Shown: positions 52,144 to 63,760, counted from the stretch's first letter. The stretch is DNA of 64,000 nt from Methylobacterium variabile (GCF_001043975.1 NZ_LABY01000171.1:1-64000), one strand, 5' to 3'. Made by a program: numbers and translations. Notes: a model not told the origin generated them from the letters alone.

Positions 52144-53955
52144 ATGGCCCAGACGCCGCGCCCCCGCATCGACGCCAGCCGCCTGCGTTCGCGCCTCTGG
52201 TTCGACAACCCGGACAACCCGGGCATGACCGCGCTCTACCTCGAGCGCTACCTCAATTTCGGCCTCACCGTGCAGGAGCTGCGCGGCGGCAAGCCGCTGA
52301 TCGGCATCGCCCAGACCGGCTCGGACCTGTCGCCGTGCAACCGCCACCACCTCGAGCTGGCCAAGCGCGTGCGCGAGGGCATCACGGCGGCGGGCGGCGT
52401 GGCGTTCGAGTTCCCGTGCCACCCGATCCAAGAGACCGGCAAGAGGCCGACCGCCTCCCTCGACCGCAACCTCGCCTACCTGTCGCTCGTCGAGGTGCTG
52501 TACGGCTATCCCCTCGACGGCGTCGTGCTGCTCACCGGCTGCGACAATACCATGCCGGCCTGCCTGATGGCCGCCGCGACCGTGAACATCCCGACGATCT
52601 CGCTCAATGTCGGCCCGATGCTGAACGGCTGGAGCCGCGGCGAGCGCACGGGCTCGGGCACCGTGGTGTGGAAGGCCCGCGAGCGCCATGCCGCCGGCGA
52701 CATCGACTACCAGCAGTTCCTCGACATCGTGGCCTCATCGGCGCCCTCGACCGGCCACTGCAACACCATGGGCACCGCCTCGACCATGAACGCGCTCGCC
52801 GAGGCGCTGGGCATGGCGCTGCCGGGCTCGGCGGCGATCCCGGCGCCCTACCGCGAGCGCGGCCAGGCCGCCTACGCCACCGGCCAGCGCATCGTCGAGA
52901 TGGTGTGGGAGGACCTGAAGCCCTCCGACATCCTCACCCGCGAGGCGTTCGAGAACGCGATCGTCGCCAACACGGCGATCGGCGGCTCGACCAACGCGCC
53001 GATCCACATCAACGCCATCGCCAAGCTGATCGGCGTGCCGCTCTCCTGCGACGACTGGGAGCGCGTCGGCTACGACGTCCCGCTCCTCGTCAACATGCAG
53101 CCCGCCGGCCAGTATCTCGGCGAGGAGTACTTCCGCGCCGGCGGCCTGCCGGCGGTGATGGCCGAGCTGCTCGAGGCCGGCAAGCTCCACGCCGACGTGA
53201 TCACCTGCAACGGCCGCACGGTGGCGGAGAACTGCGCCGGCGCCAAGACCTGGGACCGGGACGTCATCAAGCCCTACGGCGAGCCCCTGCGCGAGCGCGC
53301 CGGCTTCCTCAACCTCAAGGGCTCGCTGTTCGACTCGGCGATCATGAAGACCAGCGTGATCAGCCGCGAGTTCTACGACCGCTACCTCGCCAACCCCGAG
53401 GACCCCTACGCCTTCGAGGGCCGGGTCGTGGTGTTCGACGGGCCGGAGGACTACCACCACCGCATCGACGATCCGGCCCTCGAGATCGACGCGCACACGA
53501 TCCTGATCATGCGCGGCGCCGGGCCGATCGGCTATCCGGGTGCCGCCGAGGTGGTGAACATGCAGCCCCCGGGCGAGCTGATCCGCAAGGGCGTGCTGTC
53601 GCTGCCCTGCATCGGCGACGGGCGCCAGTCCGGCACCTCGGGCACGCCCTCGATCCTCAACGCCTCGCCGGAGGCGGCGGCCGGCGGCGGCCTCGCCCTG
53701 CTCCAGAACGGCGACCGGGTCCGCATCGACCTCAACAAGCGCACCGCCGACATCCTGCTCCCCGAGGAGGAGATCCGGCGCCGGCGCGAGGACCTGAACG
53801 CCCGGGGCGGCTACCCCTACCCGGCGAGCCAGACCCCCTGGCAGGCGATCCAGCGGGCGATGGTCGACCAGCTCTCCGAGGGCATGATCCTGAAGGGCTC
53901 CGAGGCCTTCCAGCGCATCGCGCAAGTCCACGGCGTGCCGCGGGACAACCACTGA
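52144..53955 (+). CDS. IlvD/Edd-family dehydratase, likely for a sugar acid
   Basis: The 603-residue enzyme belongs to the IlvD/Edd family of iron-sulfur dehydratases. Cluster cysteines are C65 (SPCNRH), C133 (TGCDNTMPA) and C206 (GHCNTMG). The motif [10 protein letters not shown] contributes to the active site. Length and gene neighbours, an SDR and a DenD-like oxidoreductase, favour a sugar-acid dehydratase (arabonate, xylonate or similar) over IlvD. A GGGAAGG site precedes the ATG. Confidence 0.9.
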   Translation: MAQTPRPRIDASRLRSRLWFDNPDNPGMTALYLERYLNFGLTVQELRGGKPLIGIAQTGSDLSPCNRHHLELAKRVREGITAAGGVAFEFPCHPIQETGKRPTASLDRNLAYLSLVEVLYGYPLDGVVLLTGCDNTMPACLMAAATVNIPTISLNVGPMLNGWSRGERTGSGTVVWKARERHAAGDIDYQQFLDIVASSAPSTGHCNTMGTASTMNALAEALGMALPGSAAIPAPYRERGQAAYATGQRIVEMVWEDLKPSDILTREAFENAIVANTAIGGSTNAPIHINAIAKLIGVPLSCDDWERVGYDVPLLVNMQPAGQYLGEEYFRAGGLPAVMAELLEAGKLHADVITCNGRTVAENCAGAKTWDRDVIKPYGEPLRERAGFLNLKGSLFDSAIMKTSVISREFYDRYLANPEDPYAFEGRVVVFDGPEDYHHRIDDPALEIDAHTILIMRGAGPIGYPGAAEVVNMQPPGELIRKGVLSLPCIGDGRQSGTSGTPSILNASPEAAAGGGLALLQNGDRVRIDLNKRTADILLPEEEIRRRREDLNARGGYPYPASQTPWQAIQRAMVDQLSEGMILKGSEAFQRIAQVHGVPRDNH

Positions 53956-53991
53956 CGACGTCGGGTCGCCTCGCGAGGTGACCCCCTGTGT

Positions 53992-54016
53992 CCGGGCTCC
54001 GCGCGGAGCCCGGTTT
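53992..54016 (+). terminator. Palindromic terminator after the dehydratase gene
   Basis: A perfect 22-base palindrome (53992-54013) followed by TTT, 37 bases after the stop. Confidence 0.6.
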
Positions 54017-54073
54017 ACAGCCGCGCTCGTGGCGTGTGAGGAAGGATCCGGACACCCGGGAGGGGAAGCCCCG

Positions 54074-54925
54074 ATGACCGATCTCGCCGCGCGCCGCGCC
54101 GCCTTCCGGCGGCTCCACGAGTCCGGCTGCTTCGTGATGCCGAACCCCTGGGACATCGGCACCGCCCGCTACCTCGCGGCGATGGGATTTCCCGCGCTCG
54201 CCACCACCAGCTCCGGCTTCGCCTTCACCCGCGCCCTGCCGGACACCGACTGGGCGGTGCCGCTCGATGCGATGCTGGCCCACATCGCCGAGATCGCCGC
54301 CGCCACCGACCTGCCGGTCAACGCCGACTTCGAGTCCGGCTACGCGCACGATCCCGAGGGCGTCGCCCGCAACGTCGCGGCCTGCGTGGCGACCGGCGTC
54401 GCCGGCCTGTCGATCGAGGACGCCACCGGCGATCCCGCCCGGCCGCTCTACGACATCGCGGAAGGAGCGGAGCGCATCCGCGCCGCCCGGGCGGCGATCG
54501 ACGCGGCCGGCGGCGGCGTGGTGCTGACCGGCCGGGCCGAGTGCTACCTCACCGGCCATCCCGAGCCCCTGCCCGAGGCGATCCGCCGGCTCCAGGCCTA
54601 TGCCGAGGCCGGGGCCGACGTGGTCTACGCGCCCGGCCCGAAGCGGCGCGAGGAGATCCGCACCCTGGTGGACGCCCTCGCCCCGGTGCCGATCAACATC
54701 CTGATGAGCACCAATCCGGGCCTCAAGGTCGCCGACCTCGAGGGCCTCGGCGTGCGCCGGATCAGCGTCGGCTCGTCGCTGGCCCGGGCCGCCTGGACCG
54801 GCTTCATCCGGGCGGCGCGGCGCATCCACGACGAGGGCAGCTTCGGCGGCTTCGACGGTTCGGTGAGCTTCTCGGAGCTCAACGGCTTCTTCCGCCAGGA
54901 CCTCAAGGATCGGGGAGGCGCATGA
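54074..54925 (+). CDS. Isocitrate lyase/PEP mutase family enzyme
   Basis: The 283-residue protein is a TIM-barrel member of the ICL/PEP-mutase superfamily. Visible segments are MPNPWDIGTARYLAAMGFPA, TTSSGFAF, LPVNADFESGYAHDP with the metal-site aspartate, LSIEDATGD and VLTGRAECYL. The superfamily breaks or makes C-C and C-P bonds beside a carboxyl group. The enzyme could be a 2-methylisocitrate- or oxaloacetate-type lyase; lack of the KKCGH motif argues against true isocitrate lyase. It overlaps the GNAT gene by 4 bases. Confidence 0.88.
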   Translation: MTDLAARRAAFRRLHESGCFVMPNPWDIGTARYLAAMGFPALATTSSGFAFTRALPDTDWAVPLDAMLAHIAEIAAATDLPVNADFESGYAHDPEGVARNVAACVATGVAGLSIEDATGDPARPLYDIAEGAERIRAARAAIDAAGGGVVLTGRAECYLTGHPEPLPEAIRRLQAYAEAGADVVYAPGPKRREEIRTLVDALAPVPINILMSTNPGLKVADLEGLGVRRISVGSSLARAAWTGFIRAARRIHDEGSFGGFDGSVSFSELNGFFRQDLKDRGGA

Positions 54926-56085
54926 GCCCCGACCGCGATGCCGTGACCGGCCTGCCGATCGGCCATCCCGTCGCCCAGGCCGGTCCGGCGCCCGCGCCGG
55001 AGCGGATCGCCTTGCACGGGCGCCACGTCGTGATCGTCCCCCTCGACGCGGCGGCCCACGGGCCCGACCTCGCCGGGGGCGCGGTCGGGCCCGGCAAGGA
55101 GGCCCTGTGGCAGTACATGGCGGCGGGGCCGTTCGACGATCGCGCGGCCTTCCAGGCCTACCTCGAGGGCTGCGCCGCCTCGTCCGATCCGCTGTTCTAC
55201 GCCATCCTCGACTCAGCGACCGGGAAGGCCATGGGCCACGCCTCGCTGATGCGGATCGACCGGGCGAACCGGGTGATCGAGGTCGGCAACATCCTCTACA
55301 CCCCAGCCCTCCAGCGCACCCCCGGCGCCACCGAAGCGATGCGGCTCCTCGCCGGCTACGTCTTCGACCTCGGCTATCGCCGCTACGAGTGGAAGTGCAA
55401 CGCCCTCAACGCGCCCTCGCGCCGGGCCGCCCTGCGGCTCGGCTTCTCCTACGAGGGGCTGTTTCGCCAGGCGGTGATCGTGAAGGGGCGCAACCGCGAC
55501 ACGGCCTGGTTCGCGATGCTCGACGGCGAGTGGCCGCAGATCCGCCAGGGCTTCGACCGCTGGCTCGACCCGGCGAACCTGCCCGAGGGCGGCCAGCGCC
55601 TGGGCCTCGGCGCGCTCAACCAGGCGACCATACCGGGCACGGCCCTTCGCCGGGCGACGAGCGCCGACGCGGAGGCCTTCGCGGCCCTGCAGGTCGCCGC
55701 CTACGCGCCGAACCGCCCGCTGCTCGGCGTCGAGCCGGTGCCGCTCCTCACCCCCGCATCCGATGTGCTGGCGCGCTACGAGGTCTGGCTCGCGGAGGCC
55801 GACGGGGCTCCCGCCGGTGCCCTGGTGCTCGACCCCGCACCGGATCACCTCATGATCTGGAGCGTCGCGGTCGATCCGGCCCGGCAGGGCAGCGGCCTCG
55901 GCAACGCCCTGCTGGCGGCGGCGGAGCGCCGGGCGAGGGATCTCGACCTGTCAGAGCTCCGGCTCTACACCGGGGACAAGCTCGTGCGGAACATCGACTG
56001 GTACGCGCGGCGGGGCTACGCCACCGAGCGGATCGAGGATCTGCCGGACCGGCGCCTGGTGCACATGCACAAGGTCCTCGCCTGA
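54922..56085 (+). CDS. Tandem GNAT-family acetyltransferase
   Basis: The 387-residue protein has two GNAT domains. The first (about residues 28-210) is of the RimJ/RimL-like type, with EVGNILYTPALQRTPGATEA and YEWKCNALNAPSRRAALRLG. The second (about 240-385) has the acetyl-CoA pyrophosphate motif PARQGSGLGNALL, with WSVAVD before it. The ATG lies inside the preceding stop (ATGA), so translation is coupled. The fused double form is uncommon; substrates are unknown. Confidence 0.88.
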   Translation: MSPDRDAVTGLPIGHPVAQAGPAPAPERIALHGRHVVIVPLDAAAHGPDLAGGAVGPGKEALWQYMAAGPFDDRAAFQAYLEGCAASSDPLFYAILDSATGKAMGHASLMRIDRANRVIEVGNILYTPALQRTPGATEAMRLLAGYVFDLGYRRYEWKCNALNAPSRRAALRLGFSYEGLFRQAVIVKGRNRDTAWFAMLDGEWPQIRQGFDRWLDPANLPEGGQRLGLGALNQATIPGTALRRATSADAEAFAALQVAAYAPNRPLLGVEPVPLLTPASDVLARYEVWLAEADGAPAGALVLDPAPDHLMIWSVAVDPARQGSGLGNALLAAAERRARDLDLSELRLYTGDKLVRNIDWYARRGYATERIEDLPDRRLVHMHKVLA

Positions 56086-56153
56086 CGGCGACGCGGACCT
56101 CATCACCTGACAAGTCCCGCCGGTGAGCGGGGCATGAAACCCGGGAGGACAGT

Positions 56154-56900
56154 ATGGCAGGACGGCTGACGGGCAAGCGCGCGGTCGTGACGGCGGCGGG
56201 CCAGGGGATCGGCCGCGCCATCGCGGCGGCGTTCCTCGCCGAGGGCGCCGAGGTGCTGGCGACCGACCTCGACGCGGGCAAGCTCGAAGGGCTCAAGGGC
56301 GCTCAAGCAGCGTCCCTCGACGTGCGCTCCGACGCGGCGGTGGCGGCGTTCGCGAGGGGCGCCGGGCCGGTCGACGTCCTCGTCAACGCCGCGGGCTTCG
56401 TCCACCACGGCACCATCCTCGACTGCACCGACGCCGAGTGGGACCTCGCCTTCGACCTCAACGTGCGCTCGATGCACCGCACGATCCGGGCCTTCCTGCC
56501 CGGCATGCTGGAGCGCGGCAACGGCTCGATCGTCAACATCGCCTCGGCGGTGGGGGCGGATGCCACGGCGCCCAACCGCTACGTCTACGGCGCCTCGAAG
56601 GCGGCGGTGGTCGGCCTGACCAAGGCGGTGGCGCGGGACTTCATCCGCAGCGGCGTGCGGGCGAACGCGATCTGCCCCGGCACGATCCAGTCGCCCTCCC
56701 TCGACGAGCGCATCGCCGCGCTCGCGGAGATGAACAAGACCTCGGTCGAGGCTGCCCGCCAGGCCTTCATCGACCGCCAGCCGATGGGCCGGCTCGGCAC
56801 CCCGGAGGAGATGGCGTCGCTGGCCGTCTACCTCGCCTCGGACGAGTCCCGCTTCACCACCGGCCAGACCCACGTCGCCGACGGCGGCTTCACGCTCTGA
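56154..56900 (+). CDS. SDR-family dehydrogenase
   Basis: The 248-residue classical SDR has the cofactor motif TAAGQGIG near residue 14, NAAGF near 80, a catalytic serine in NIASAVG, and the YGASK motif with Y145 and K149. A GGGAGG site precedes the ATG. The TDLDAG segment after the second strand suggests NAD(H). It resembles DHRS6-like or sugar-acid dehydrogenases such as 2-keto-3-deoxy-L-fuconate dehydrogenase, which fits the sugar-acid cluster. Confidence 0.9.
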   Translation: MAGRLTGKRAVVTAAGQGIGRAIAAAFLAEGAEVLATDLDAGKLEGLKGAQAASLDVRSDAAVAAFARGAGPVDVLVNAAGFVHHGTILDCTDAEWDLAFDLNVRSMHRTIRAFLPGMLERGNGSIVNIASAVGADATAPNRYVYGASKAAVVGLTKAVARDFIRSGVRANAICPGTIQSPSLDERIAALAEMNKTSVEAARQAFIDRQPMGRLGTPEEMASLAVYLASDESRFTTGQTHVADGGFTL

Positions 56901-56922
56901 CGACGGCGCAGGAGGTACTCCG

Positions 56923-57906
56923 ATGCACATCCTCATCCTCGGCGCCGCCGGCATGGTCGGGCGCAAGCTCCTCGACCGCCTGGTCAAGGACGGCTCGCTG
57001 GGCGGCGAGACCATCTCGCGCCTGACCCTGCACGACGTGGTGCCGCCCGAGGCGCCGGCCGGGACGAAGCTCCCGGTCTCGCTCTCGGCCTCCGACTTCG
57101 CCGATCCCGGCGAGGCCGAGCGCCTGGTCTCGGGCCGCCCGGACGTGATCTTCCACCTCGCCGCCATCGTGTCGGGCGAGGCCGAGGCCGATTTCGACAA
57201 GGGCTACCGCATCAACCTCGACGGCACCCGCCGCCTCTACGACGCGGTGCGGGCGATCGGCGAGGGCTACAAGCCCCGCTTCGTCTTCACCTCGTCGGTC
57301 GCGGTGTTCGGCGCCCCGATGCCCGAGCCGATCCCCGACGAGTACCTGTCGGCGCCGCTGACCAGCTACGGCACCCAGAAGGCGATCGGCGAGCTCCTGC
57401 TCTCCGACTACTCGCGCCGCGGCATCTTCGACGGCGTCGGCATCCGCCTGCCGACGATCTGCGTGCGGCCGGGCAAGCCCAACAAGGCGGCTTCCGGCTT
57501 CTTCTCCGGCATCATCCGCGAGCCGCTGGCCGGCCAGGAGGCGGTGCTGCCGGTCTCCGACCAGGTCCGCCACTGGCACGCCTCGCCGCGCTCGGCGGTC
57601 GGCTTCCTCCTCCACGCCGCGACGATCGACACCAAGCGCCTCGGCGACCGGCGCAACCTCACCATGCCGGGCGTCGGCGCCACGGTGGCCGAGCAGATCG
57701 AGGCCCTGCGCCGCGCCGCCGGCGATTCCGCCGTCGCCCGCATCCGCCGTGAGCCCGATCCGACGATCGAGCGCATCGTCGCCGGCTGGCCCCGCACCTT
57801 CGACACGCGGCGGGCGCTGGAACTCGGCTTCAAGGCCGAGCCCGACTTCGACGCCATCGTGCGGGCGCATATCGAGGACGAGCTGGGCGGCAAGGTGCCG
57901 GCCTAG
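56923..57906 (+). CDS. denD: NAD-dependent dehydratase/epimerase, DenD-like
   Basis: The 327-residue extended SDR has the N-terminal Rossmann motif GAAGMVG from residue 8, a serine of the SSVAVFG segment and the catalytic Y149-K153 pair (YGTQK). It also has RLPTICVRPGKPNKAASGFF, which is like D-erythronate dehydrogenase (DenD). DenD oxidises D-erythronate to 2-oxo-tetronate, which the kinase OtnK then phosphorylates. A partial otnK-like gene lies at the window edge. The GGAGG site lies 6 bases before the ATG. A related epimerase cannot be excluded. Confidence 0.8.
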   Translation: MHILILGAAGMVGRKLLDRLVKDGSLGGETISRLTLHDVVPPEAPAGTKLPVSLSASDFADPGEAERLVSGRPDVIFHLAAIVSGEAEADFDKGYRINLDGTRRLYDAVRAIGEGYKPRFVFTSSVAVFGAPMPEPIPDEYLSAPLTSYGTQKAIGELLLSDYSRRGIFDGVGIRLPTICVRPGKPNKAASGFFSGIIREPLAGQEAVLPVSDQVRHWHASPRSAVGFLLHAATIDTKRLGDRRNLTMPGVGATVAEQIEALRRAAGDSAVARIRREPDPTIERIVAGWPRTFDTRRALELGFKAEPDFDAIVRAHIEDELGGKVPA

Positions 57907-57965
57907 GGCTCGAAACCGGGTTCGGCGGATTGCGTGCAGCGGCCCGCCGAGCCCTTTGCTCCTCG

Positions 57966-58155
57966 CCGCCCCCTTTCCCGGACGACTGCAGCGAAGCGGA
58001 AGGAGATCCGGGGTCCAGCGCAAGGACTCGCCGCGAAGCGGCTCCAGCTCTGCAACGTTGCAGAAGTTCGGTCGCTCCGCGAAGTTCTAATTGCTGGATC
58101 CCGGATCTCCTTTCGCTGACGCTTCAGTCGTCCGGGAAAGGGGGCGGTTTTTTTT
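57966..58155. repeat. Inverted-repeat element ending in a T8 terminator
   Basis: Arms 57966-58019 and 58093-58147 are about 90% inverted copies (same repeat family as 42750-42808). The right arm is directly followed by TTTTTTTT at 58148-58155, which gives the rightward denD transcript a strong terminator. Confidence 0.75.
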
Positions 58156-58168
58156 GAGTCCGGCGGCA

Positions 58169-58204
58169 TAAAAAGAAACGGGCGGCACTCGCGTGCCGCC
58201 CGTT
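58169..58204 (-). terminator. Terminator of gltA
   Basis: A 12-base stem (58177-58188 and 58193-58204) with a TCGC loop; on the minus strand it is followed by TTCTTTTT. It begins 23 bases after the gltA stop. Confidence 0.85.
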
Positions 58205-58226
58205 CTCATTTTCCGATGTCTAGATT

Positions 58227-59519
<1,293 letters not shown>

Positions 59520-59711
59520 GGGGTTGTGGACCCTTTCCATCAACGAGACTGAGCGTCGGCGCGTGACGACCGCGGCCCCCGGGGCAGGGCGGCGACTTTG
59601 CTGCGGGTGCTCACTCGCCGTCCGGGTTAGCGGATCGACGCACCGGCATCAACCGCGGCCCCCCGCCCGGGTGACAGAATTCAGTTTGTGTTCATGGGTC
59701 ATCGGATCGCC

Positions 59712-59734
59712 CCCCGCGAAGCGGATTCGCGGGG
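59712..59734. terminator. Hairpin after gltX
   Basis: Nine-base arms CCCCGCGAA and TTCGCGGGG with a GCGGA loop, 20 bases downstream of the gltX stop on the minus strand. No T-tract. Confidence 0.5.
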
Positions 59735-59753
59735 TGCGCGGTGGAGTTGTGCG

Positions 59754-61175
59754 TCAGGCCGCAACCTGCTCGCGCAGGCGCCCGAGGCTCTCCTCGCGGC
59801 CCAGCACCGCCATCACGTCGAAGAGCGGCGGCGAGGTCGCCCGGCCGGTGAGCGCGGCCCGCAGGGGCTGGGCCACCTGCCCGAGCTTGACGCCGGCGCT
59901 CTCGGCGAAGCGCCGCACCGCACCCTCGGTCGCGGCGGCGGTCCACTCGTCCAGGGATTCGAGGTGGGGCAGGGCGCCGGCGAGCCGCTCGCGGCCGCCA
60001 TTGCCGAGGAGACCGGTGGCCTTCTCGTCGAGGGCGAGGGGGCGCGGAGCGTAGAGGTAGTAGGCGCTGTCGACGAGCTCGATCAGGGTCTTGGCCCGCT
60101 CCTTGAGCCCCGGCATCGCGGCGATGAACTTGTCCCGCAGGGCCGGATCGAGGGGAGCGGACAGGCCCCAGCGCGCGCCTTGCGTCGGCAGGATCGCCTC
60201 GATCGCCGCGACGAGGGCCTCGTCGGAGGACGAGCGGATGTAGTGCCCGTTGAGGTTCTCGAGCTTGGCGAAGTCGAACCGGGCCGGCGAGCGGCCGACC
60301 TGGGCGAGGTCGAAGGCAGCGATCATCTCCTCGGTGGAGAAAATCTCCTGGTCGCCGTGGCTCCAGCCGAGGCGCACCAGGTAGTTGCGCAGGGCCGCGG
60401 GCAGGTAGCCGAGGTCTCGGTAGGCATCGACGCCGAGCGCCCCGTGGCGCTTCGAGAGCTTGGCGCCGTCCGGCCCGTGGATCAGCGGGATGTGCGACAT
60501 GTTCGGCACGGTCCAGCCGAGCGCCTGGTAGATCTGGGTCTGGCGCGCCGCGTTGGTCAGGTGGTCGTCACCGCGGATGACGTGGGTCACGCCCATGTCG
60601 TGGTCGTCCACCACCACCGCCAGCATGTAGGTCGGCGTGCCGTCCGAGCGCAGCAGCACGAGGTCGTCGAGGTCCTTGTTCTGCCACACCACCCGGCCCT
60701 GCACCGCGTCCTCGACCACGGTCTCGCCGTCGGTCGGCGCGCGCAGGCGGATCACCGGCTTGACGCCGGCGGGGGCCTCGGACGGATCGCGGTCGCGCCA
60801 GCGGCCGTCGTAGCGGATCGGCCGGCCCTCGCGCCGGGCGCTCTCGCGCATCTCCGCCAGCTCCTCGGGGCTGGCGTAGCAGTAATAGGCCCGGCCGGCG
60901 GCGAGCAGCCCCTCCGCCACCTCCCGGTGCCGGGGCGCGCGGGCGAACTGGTAGACCACGTCGCCGTCCCAATCGAGGCCGAGCCAGTTCAGCCCGTCGA
61001 GGATCGCGTCGATGGCTCCCTGCGTCGAGCGCTCGCGGTCGGTGTCCTCGATGCGCAGCAGCATCCGGCCGCCGTGCCGGCGCGCGTACAGCCAGTTGAA
61101 CAAGGCCGTGCGACCCCCGCCGATGTGGAGGAAGCCCGTGGGCGACGGGGCAAAGCGGGTGACGACGGAGGACAT
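59754..61175 (-). CDS. gltX: Glutamate-tRNA ligase
   Basis: This 473-residue class I synthetase charges tRNA-Glu. The HIGH-type motif is [16 protein letters not shown] (H17) and the KMSKS equivalent is KLSKRHG near residue 243. Catalytic-domain segments [10 protein letters not shown] and [13 protein letters not shown] are typical of the bacterial GluRS family. The ATG at 61175 starts directly with [19 protein letters not shown]. Adjacent comEC is divergent and gltA follows downstream, a conserved order. Some alphaproteobacteria have two GltX; a second copy is not seen here. Confidence 0.97.
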   Translation of the reverse strand: MSSVVTRFAPSPTGFLHIGGGRTALFNWLYARRHGGRMLLRIEDTDRERSTQGAIDAILDGLNWLGLDWDGDVVYQFARAPRHREVAEGLLAAGRAYYCYASPEELAEMRESARREGRPIRYDGRWRDRDPSEAPAGVKPVIRLRAPTDGETVVEDAVQGRVVWQNKDLDDLVLLRSDGTPTYMLAVVVDDHDMGVTHVIRGDDHLTNAARQTQIYQALGWTVPNMSHIPLIHGPDGAKLSKRHGALGVDAYRDLGYLPAALRNYLVRLGWSHGDQEIFSTEEMIAAFDLAQVGRSPARFDFAKLENLNGHYIRSSSDEALVAAIEAILPTQGARWGLSAPLDPALRDKFIAAMPGLKERAKTLIELVDSAYYLYAPRPLALDEKATGLLGNGGRERLAGALPHLESLDEWTAAATEGAVRRFAESAGVKLGQVAQPLRAALTGRATSPPLFDVMAVLGREESLGRLREQVAA

Positions 61176-61376
61176 GCGCGACGAGAACCGGGTGAGAGCG
61201 GGAAAAACGGTGTGGCCGGGGCCGTCAGGGCAGGGTCGTCCGAGTCGACCCGCCGGCGTGCGGTCCTGTAGCATGCGCGGGACGAGCCGTTAAGAAACCG
61301 TCACCCGGACCGCGCCGTCGCGGCGGAGCCCCGGGGAGCGGCGGTTGCGCGCAGGCTCGTCGCATCAGGGCGCAGC

Positions 61377-63677
61377 ATGGCGGGGCCGGGCGCAGGAACG
61401 GGGGTCGTGGCGCGCGCCGCCGGCGCGCTGTCGGTGCCCGGGCTGCGGCTGCCCCGCCTCGGCGCCTGGTTCTCCGCCGGGCTCGCCGCGGAGGCGGCGC
61501 AGCGCCGCCTGTTTCCCTGGCTGGCGGTGGCCTTCGGAGCCGGGGCGCTCTTGTTCCTCACCGTCGCGGACGGGCCGCCGGTCCTGGCGGCGCCCCTCAG
61601 TGCCGGCCTCGTGCTCGCGGCAATGGCCGCCTGGCTCCGGGCCCGGGCGGTGGCGCCGGCGCTCCTCCTCGGGGCGGCCTTCGTGTTCCTGGGCTTCGGC
61701 GCCGCCGCCTACCGGGCCGCCAGCGTCGCCGCGCCGGCGCTCACCCGCACGGTGATCGCGCCGCTCCACGGCTTCGTCGAGGCGCTGGAGGAGCGCGAGG
61801 AGGGCGCGCGCCTGGTGGTGCGGGTCATCCGCCTCGGCGAGATGCCGGCCGCCGAGCGCCCGGCCCGGGTGCGGGTCTCCTACCGGCGCGCCGACGGCTT
61901 GCGGCCGGGCGACTACATCGAGGCCAAGGCCCGCCTGCTGCCGCCGCCGGAGCCGGCGCGGCCCGGCGGCTACGACTTCTCCCGCGACGCGTATTTCCGC
62001 GGCATCGGCGCCGTCGGCTCGCTCCTCGGTTCCGCCGCCGTCAAGGCCCCGCCCGAGCCGGCGCCGCTGTCGTTGAGGCTCGCCGCCGGGCTCGACGAGG
62101 CCCGCAACGCGCTGACCCGCCGCATCGCCGAGGCCAATGGCGGCCAGGGTGGCGTCGCTCAAGCCGGCATCACGCAATCCGGCGCGGTGGCGGCGGCCCT
62201 CGTCACCGGCAAGCGCGGGCTGATCGACCAGGACACCAACGAGACCCTGCGGGCGGCGGGCATCTACCACGTCGTGTCGATCTCCGGTCTCCACATGGTG
62301 CTGGCCGCCGGCGTGGTGTTCTGGCTCGTCCGGGCGCTCCTCGCCATCGTGCCGGGGCTGGCGCTGGCCTGGCCGATCAAGAAGATGGCGGCGCTCCTCG
62401 CGATGCTCGCGGTCACCGGCTACTGCGCCTTCTCCGGCTGGGACCTCGCCGCCGAGCGCTCGCTGGTGATGACCCTGGTGATGCTGGGCGCGATCCTGGT
62501 CGACCGGCCGGCGCTCAGCCTGCGCAACTTGGCGATCGCGGCGCTGATCTCGCTCGCCCGCGAGCCCGAGGGGCTGCTCGGGCCGAGCTTCCAGATGTCG
62601 TTCGGGGCGGTGGCGGGGCTCGTCGCCTGCGCCCGGCTGATCGAGGGGCGCCTGTGGAACCCGGAGGGCGGCGGCCCCGTCACCCGCGCGCTCGCCTGGG
62701 GCCTCGCCACGGTCGTCGGCACACTCGCCACCACGCTGGTCGCGCAGGTCGCCACCGCGCCCTTCGCCACCTACCACTTCCAGACCGTGCAGCCCTTCGG
62801 CCTCGTCGGCAACGCGCTGACCCTGCCGCTCGTCTCGCTCGTGGTGATGCCGGCGGCGGTGCTCGGCATCCTCGCCCATCCGTTCGCCCTCGACCGGCCG
62901 GTCTGGTGGGCGATGGGCCTCGCCGTGCGCGGCATGCTCGACATCTCGGCCTGGATCCAGGGCTTCGACCGCGCCACCGTCGTGGTGCCGGCCTTCGGCC
63001 CGGGCGCCCTCGGGCTGATGACGGTGGCGCTGCTGCTGCTCGTGCTGCCGGCCTCCGGCCTGCGCTGGCTCGGCCTCGCCCCCGGCCTCCTCGGCCTCGC
63101 CCTCGCGGCGACGCCGGAGCGCCGCGACCTCTACGTCGACCGCGAGGGCGGAGGTGCGGCCCTGCGCGGCGCCGACGGGCGCCTCGTCGTGCTGGGCAAG
63201 CCCCCCGCCTTCGTGCTCGAGCAATGGCTGAAGGCCGACGGCGACGGCCGCTCCCGCGACGATCCCGGCCTCACCGCGGGCGCCCGCTGCGACAAGCTCG
63301 GCTGCGTTGCCCACGGGCCCGGCGGCGTGAGCGTGGCGCTGGTGCGCGACAAGCGCGCGTTTTCCGAGGATTGCGCCCGCGCCACCGTGGTGGTCACCCG
63401 GCTCGAAGCGCCGCCGGGTTGCGCGGCGACTTACGTGCTCGACCGAAAATTCCTGGCGGCGCACGGGTCGACGACCCTGCGATTCGCGGCGGACGGCGTC
63501 GTGGTCGAAACGGCCAAGCGGCCGGGGGAGACGCGGCCGTGGCGGCCGGCGCCGGTGAAGGCGCCTGCTCCGCCGGCACCCCTCGCTCCGGTGCCGGGTG
63601 CGGCGCCTGGGCCGACACCGGCTTCGCCGGCCGTATCGCCGGAGGGGGAGGAGGCGGAGATTCAGCCTGAGCCGTGA
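61377..63677 (+). CDS. comEC: ComEC/Rec2 family competence protein
   Basis: The 766-residue membrane protein has an N-terminal DUF4131 part (about residues 40-190) and a ComEC core of many helices, starting with YHVVSISGLHMVLAAGV near 295. The segment FQMSFGAVAGLVACARLIEG and the later DNA-channel helices fit ComEC. The C-terminus (from about 575) is a short soluble, non-metallo-lactamase stretch with a Pro-rich end. It would form the inner-membrane DNA-uptake channel. The conserved neighbours gltX and gltA are on the other strand. Other competence genes are outside the window. Confidence 0.93.
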   Translation: MAGPGAGTGVVARAAGALSVPGLRLPRLGAWFSAGLAAEAAQRRLFPWLAVAFGAGALLFLTVADGPPVLAAPLSAGLVLAAMAAWLRARAVAPALLLGAAFVFLGFGAAAYRAASVAAPALTRTVIAPLHGFVEALEEREEGARLVVRVIRLGEMPAAERPARVRVSYRRADGLRPGDYIEAKARLLPPPEPARPGGYDFSRDAYFRGIGAVGSLLGSAAVKAPPEPAPLSLRLAAGLDEARNALTRRIAEANGGQGGVAQAGITQSGAVAAALVTGKRGLIDQDTNETLRAAGIYHVVSISGLHMVLAAGVVFWLVRALLAIVPGLALAWPIKKMAALLAMLAVTGYCAFSGWDLAAERSLVMTLVMLGAILVDRPALSLRNLAIAALISLAREPEGLLGPSFQMSFGAVAGLVACARLIEGRLWNPEGGGPVTRALAWGLATVVGTLATTLVAQVATAPFATYHFQTVQPFGLVGNALTLPLVSLVVMPAAVLGILAHPFALDRPVWWAMGLAVRGMLDISAWIQGFDRATVVVPAFGPGALGLMTVALLLLVLPASGLRWLGLAPGLLGLALAATPERRDLYVDREGGGAALRGADGRLVVLGKPPAFVLEQWLKADGDGRSRDDPGLTAGARCDKLGCVAHGPGGVSVALVRDKRAFSEDCARATVVVTRLEAPPGCAATYVLDRKFLAAHGSTTLRFAADGVVVETAKRPGETRPWRPAPVKAPAPPAPLAPVPGAAPGPTPASPAVSPEGEEAEIQPEP

Positions 63678-63684
63678 TCCTCGT

Positions 63685-63724
63685 CTCCCACCCCTTATCC
63701 GGGCCCGGAAAGGGTGCGTGGGAG
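63685..63724. terminator. Imperfect hairpin between convergent comEC and otnK-like genes
   Basis: CTCCCAC (63685-63691) pairs with GTGGGAG (63718-63724) and CCCTT (63692-63696) with AAGGG (63710-63714), leaving a three-base bulge. It lies between the two stop codons. Confidence 0.4.
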
Positions 63725-63760
63725 TTTCAGTGGCTGTACCTGTCGGCCAAGCCGGCCGCC

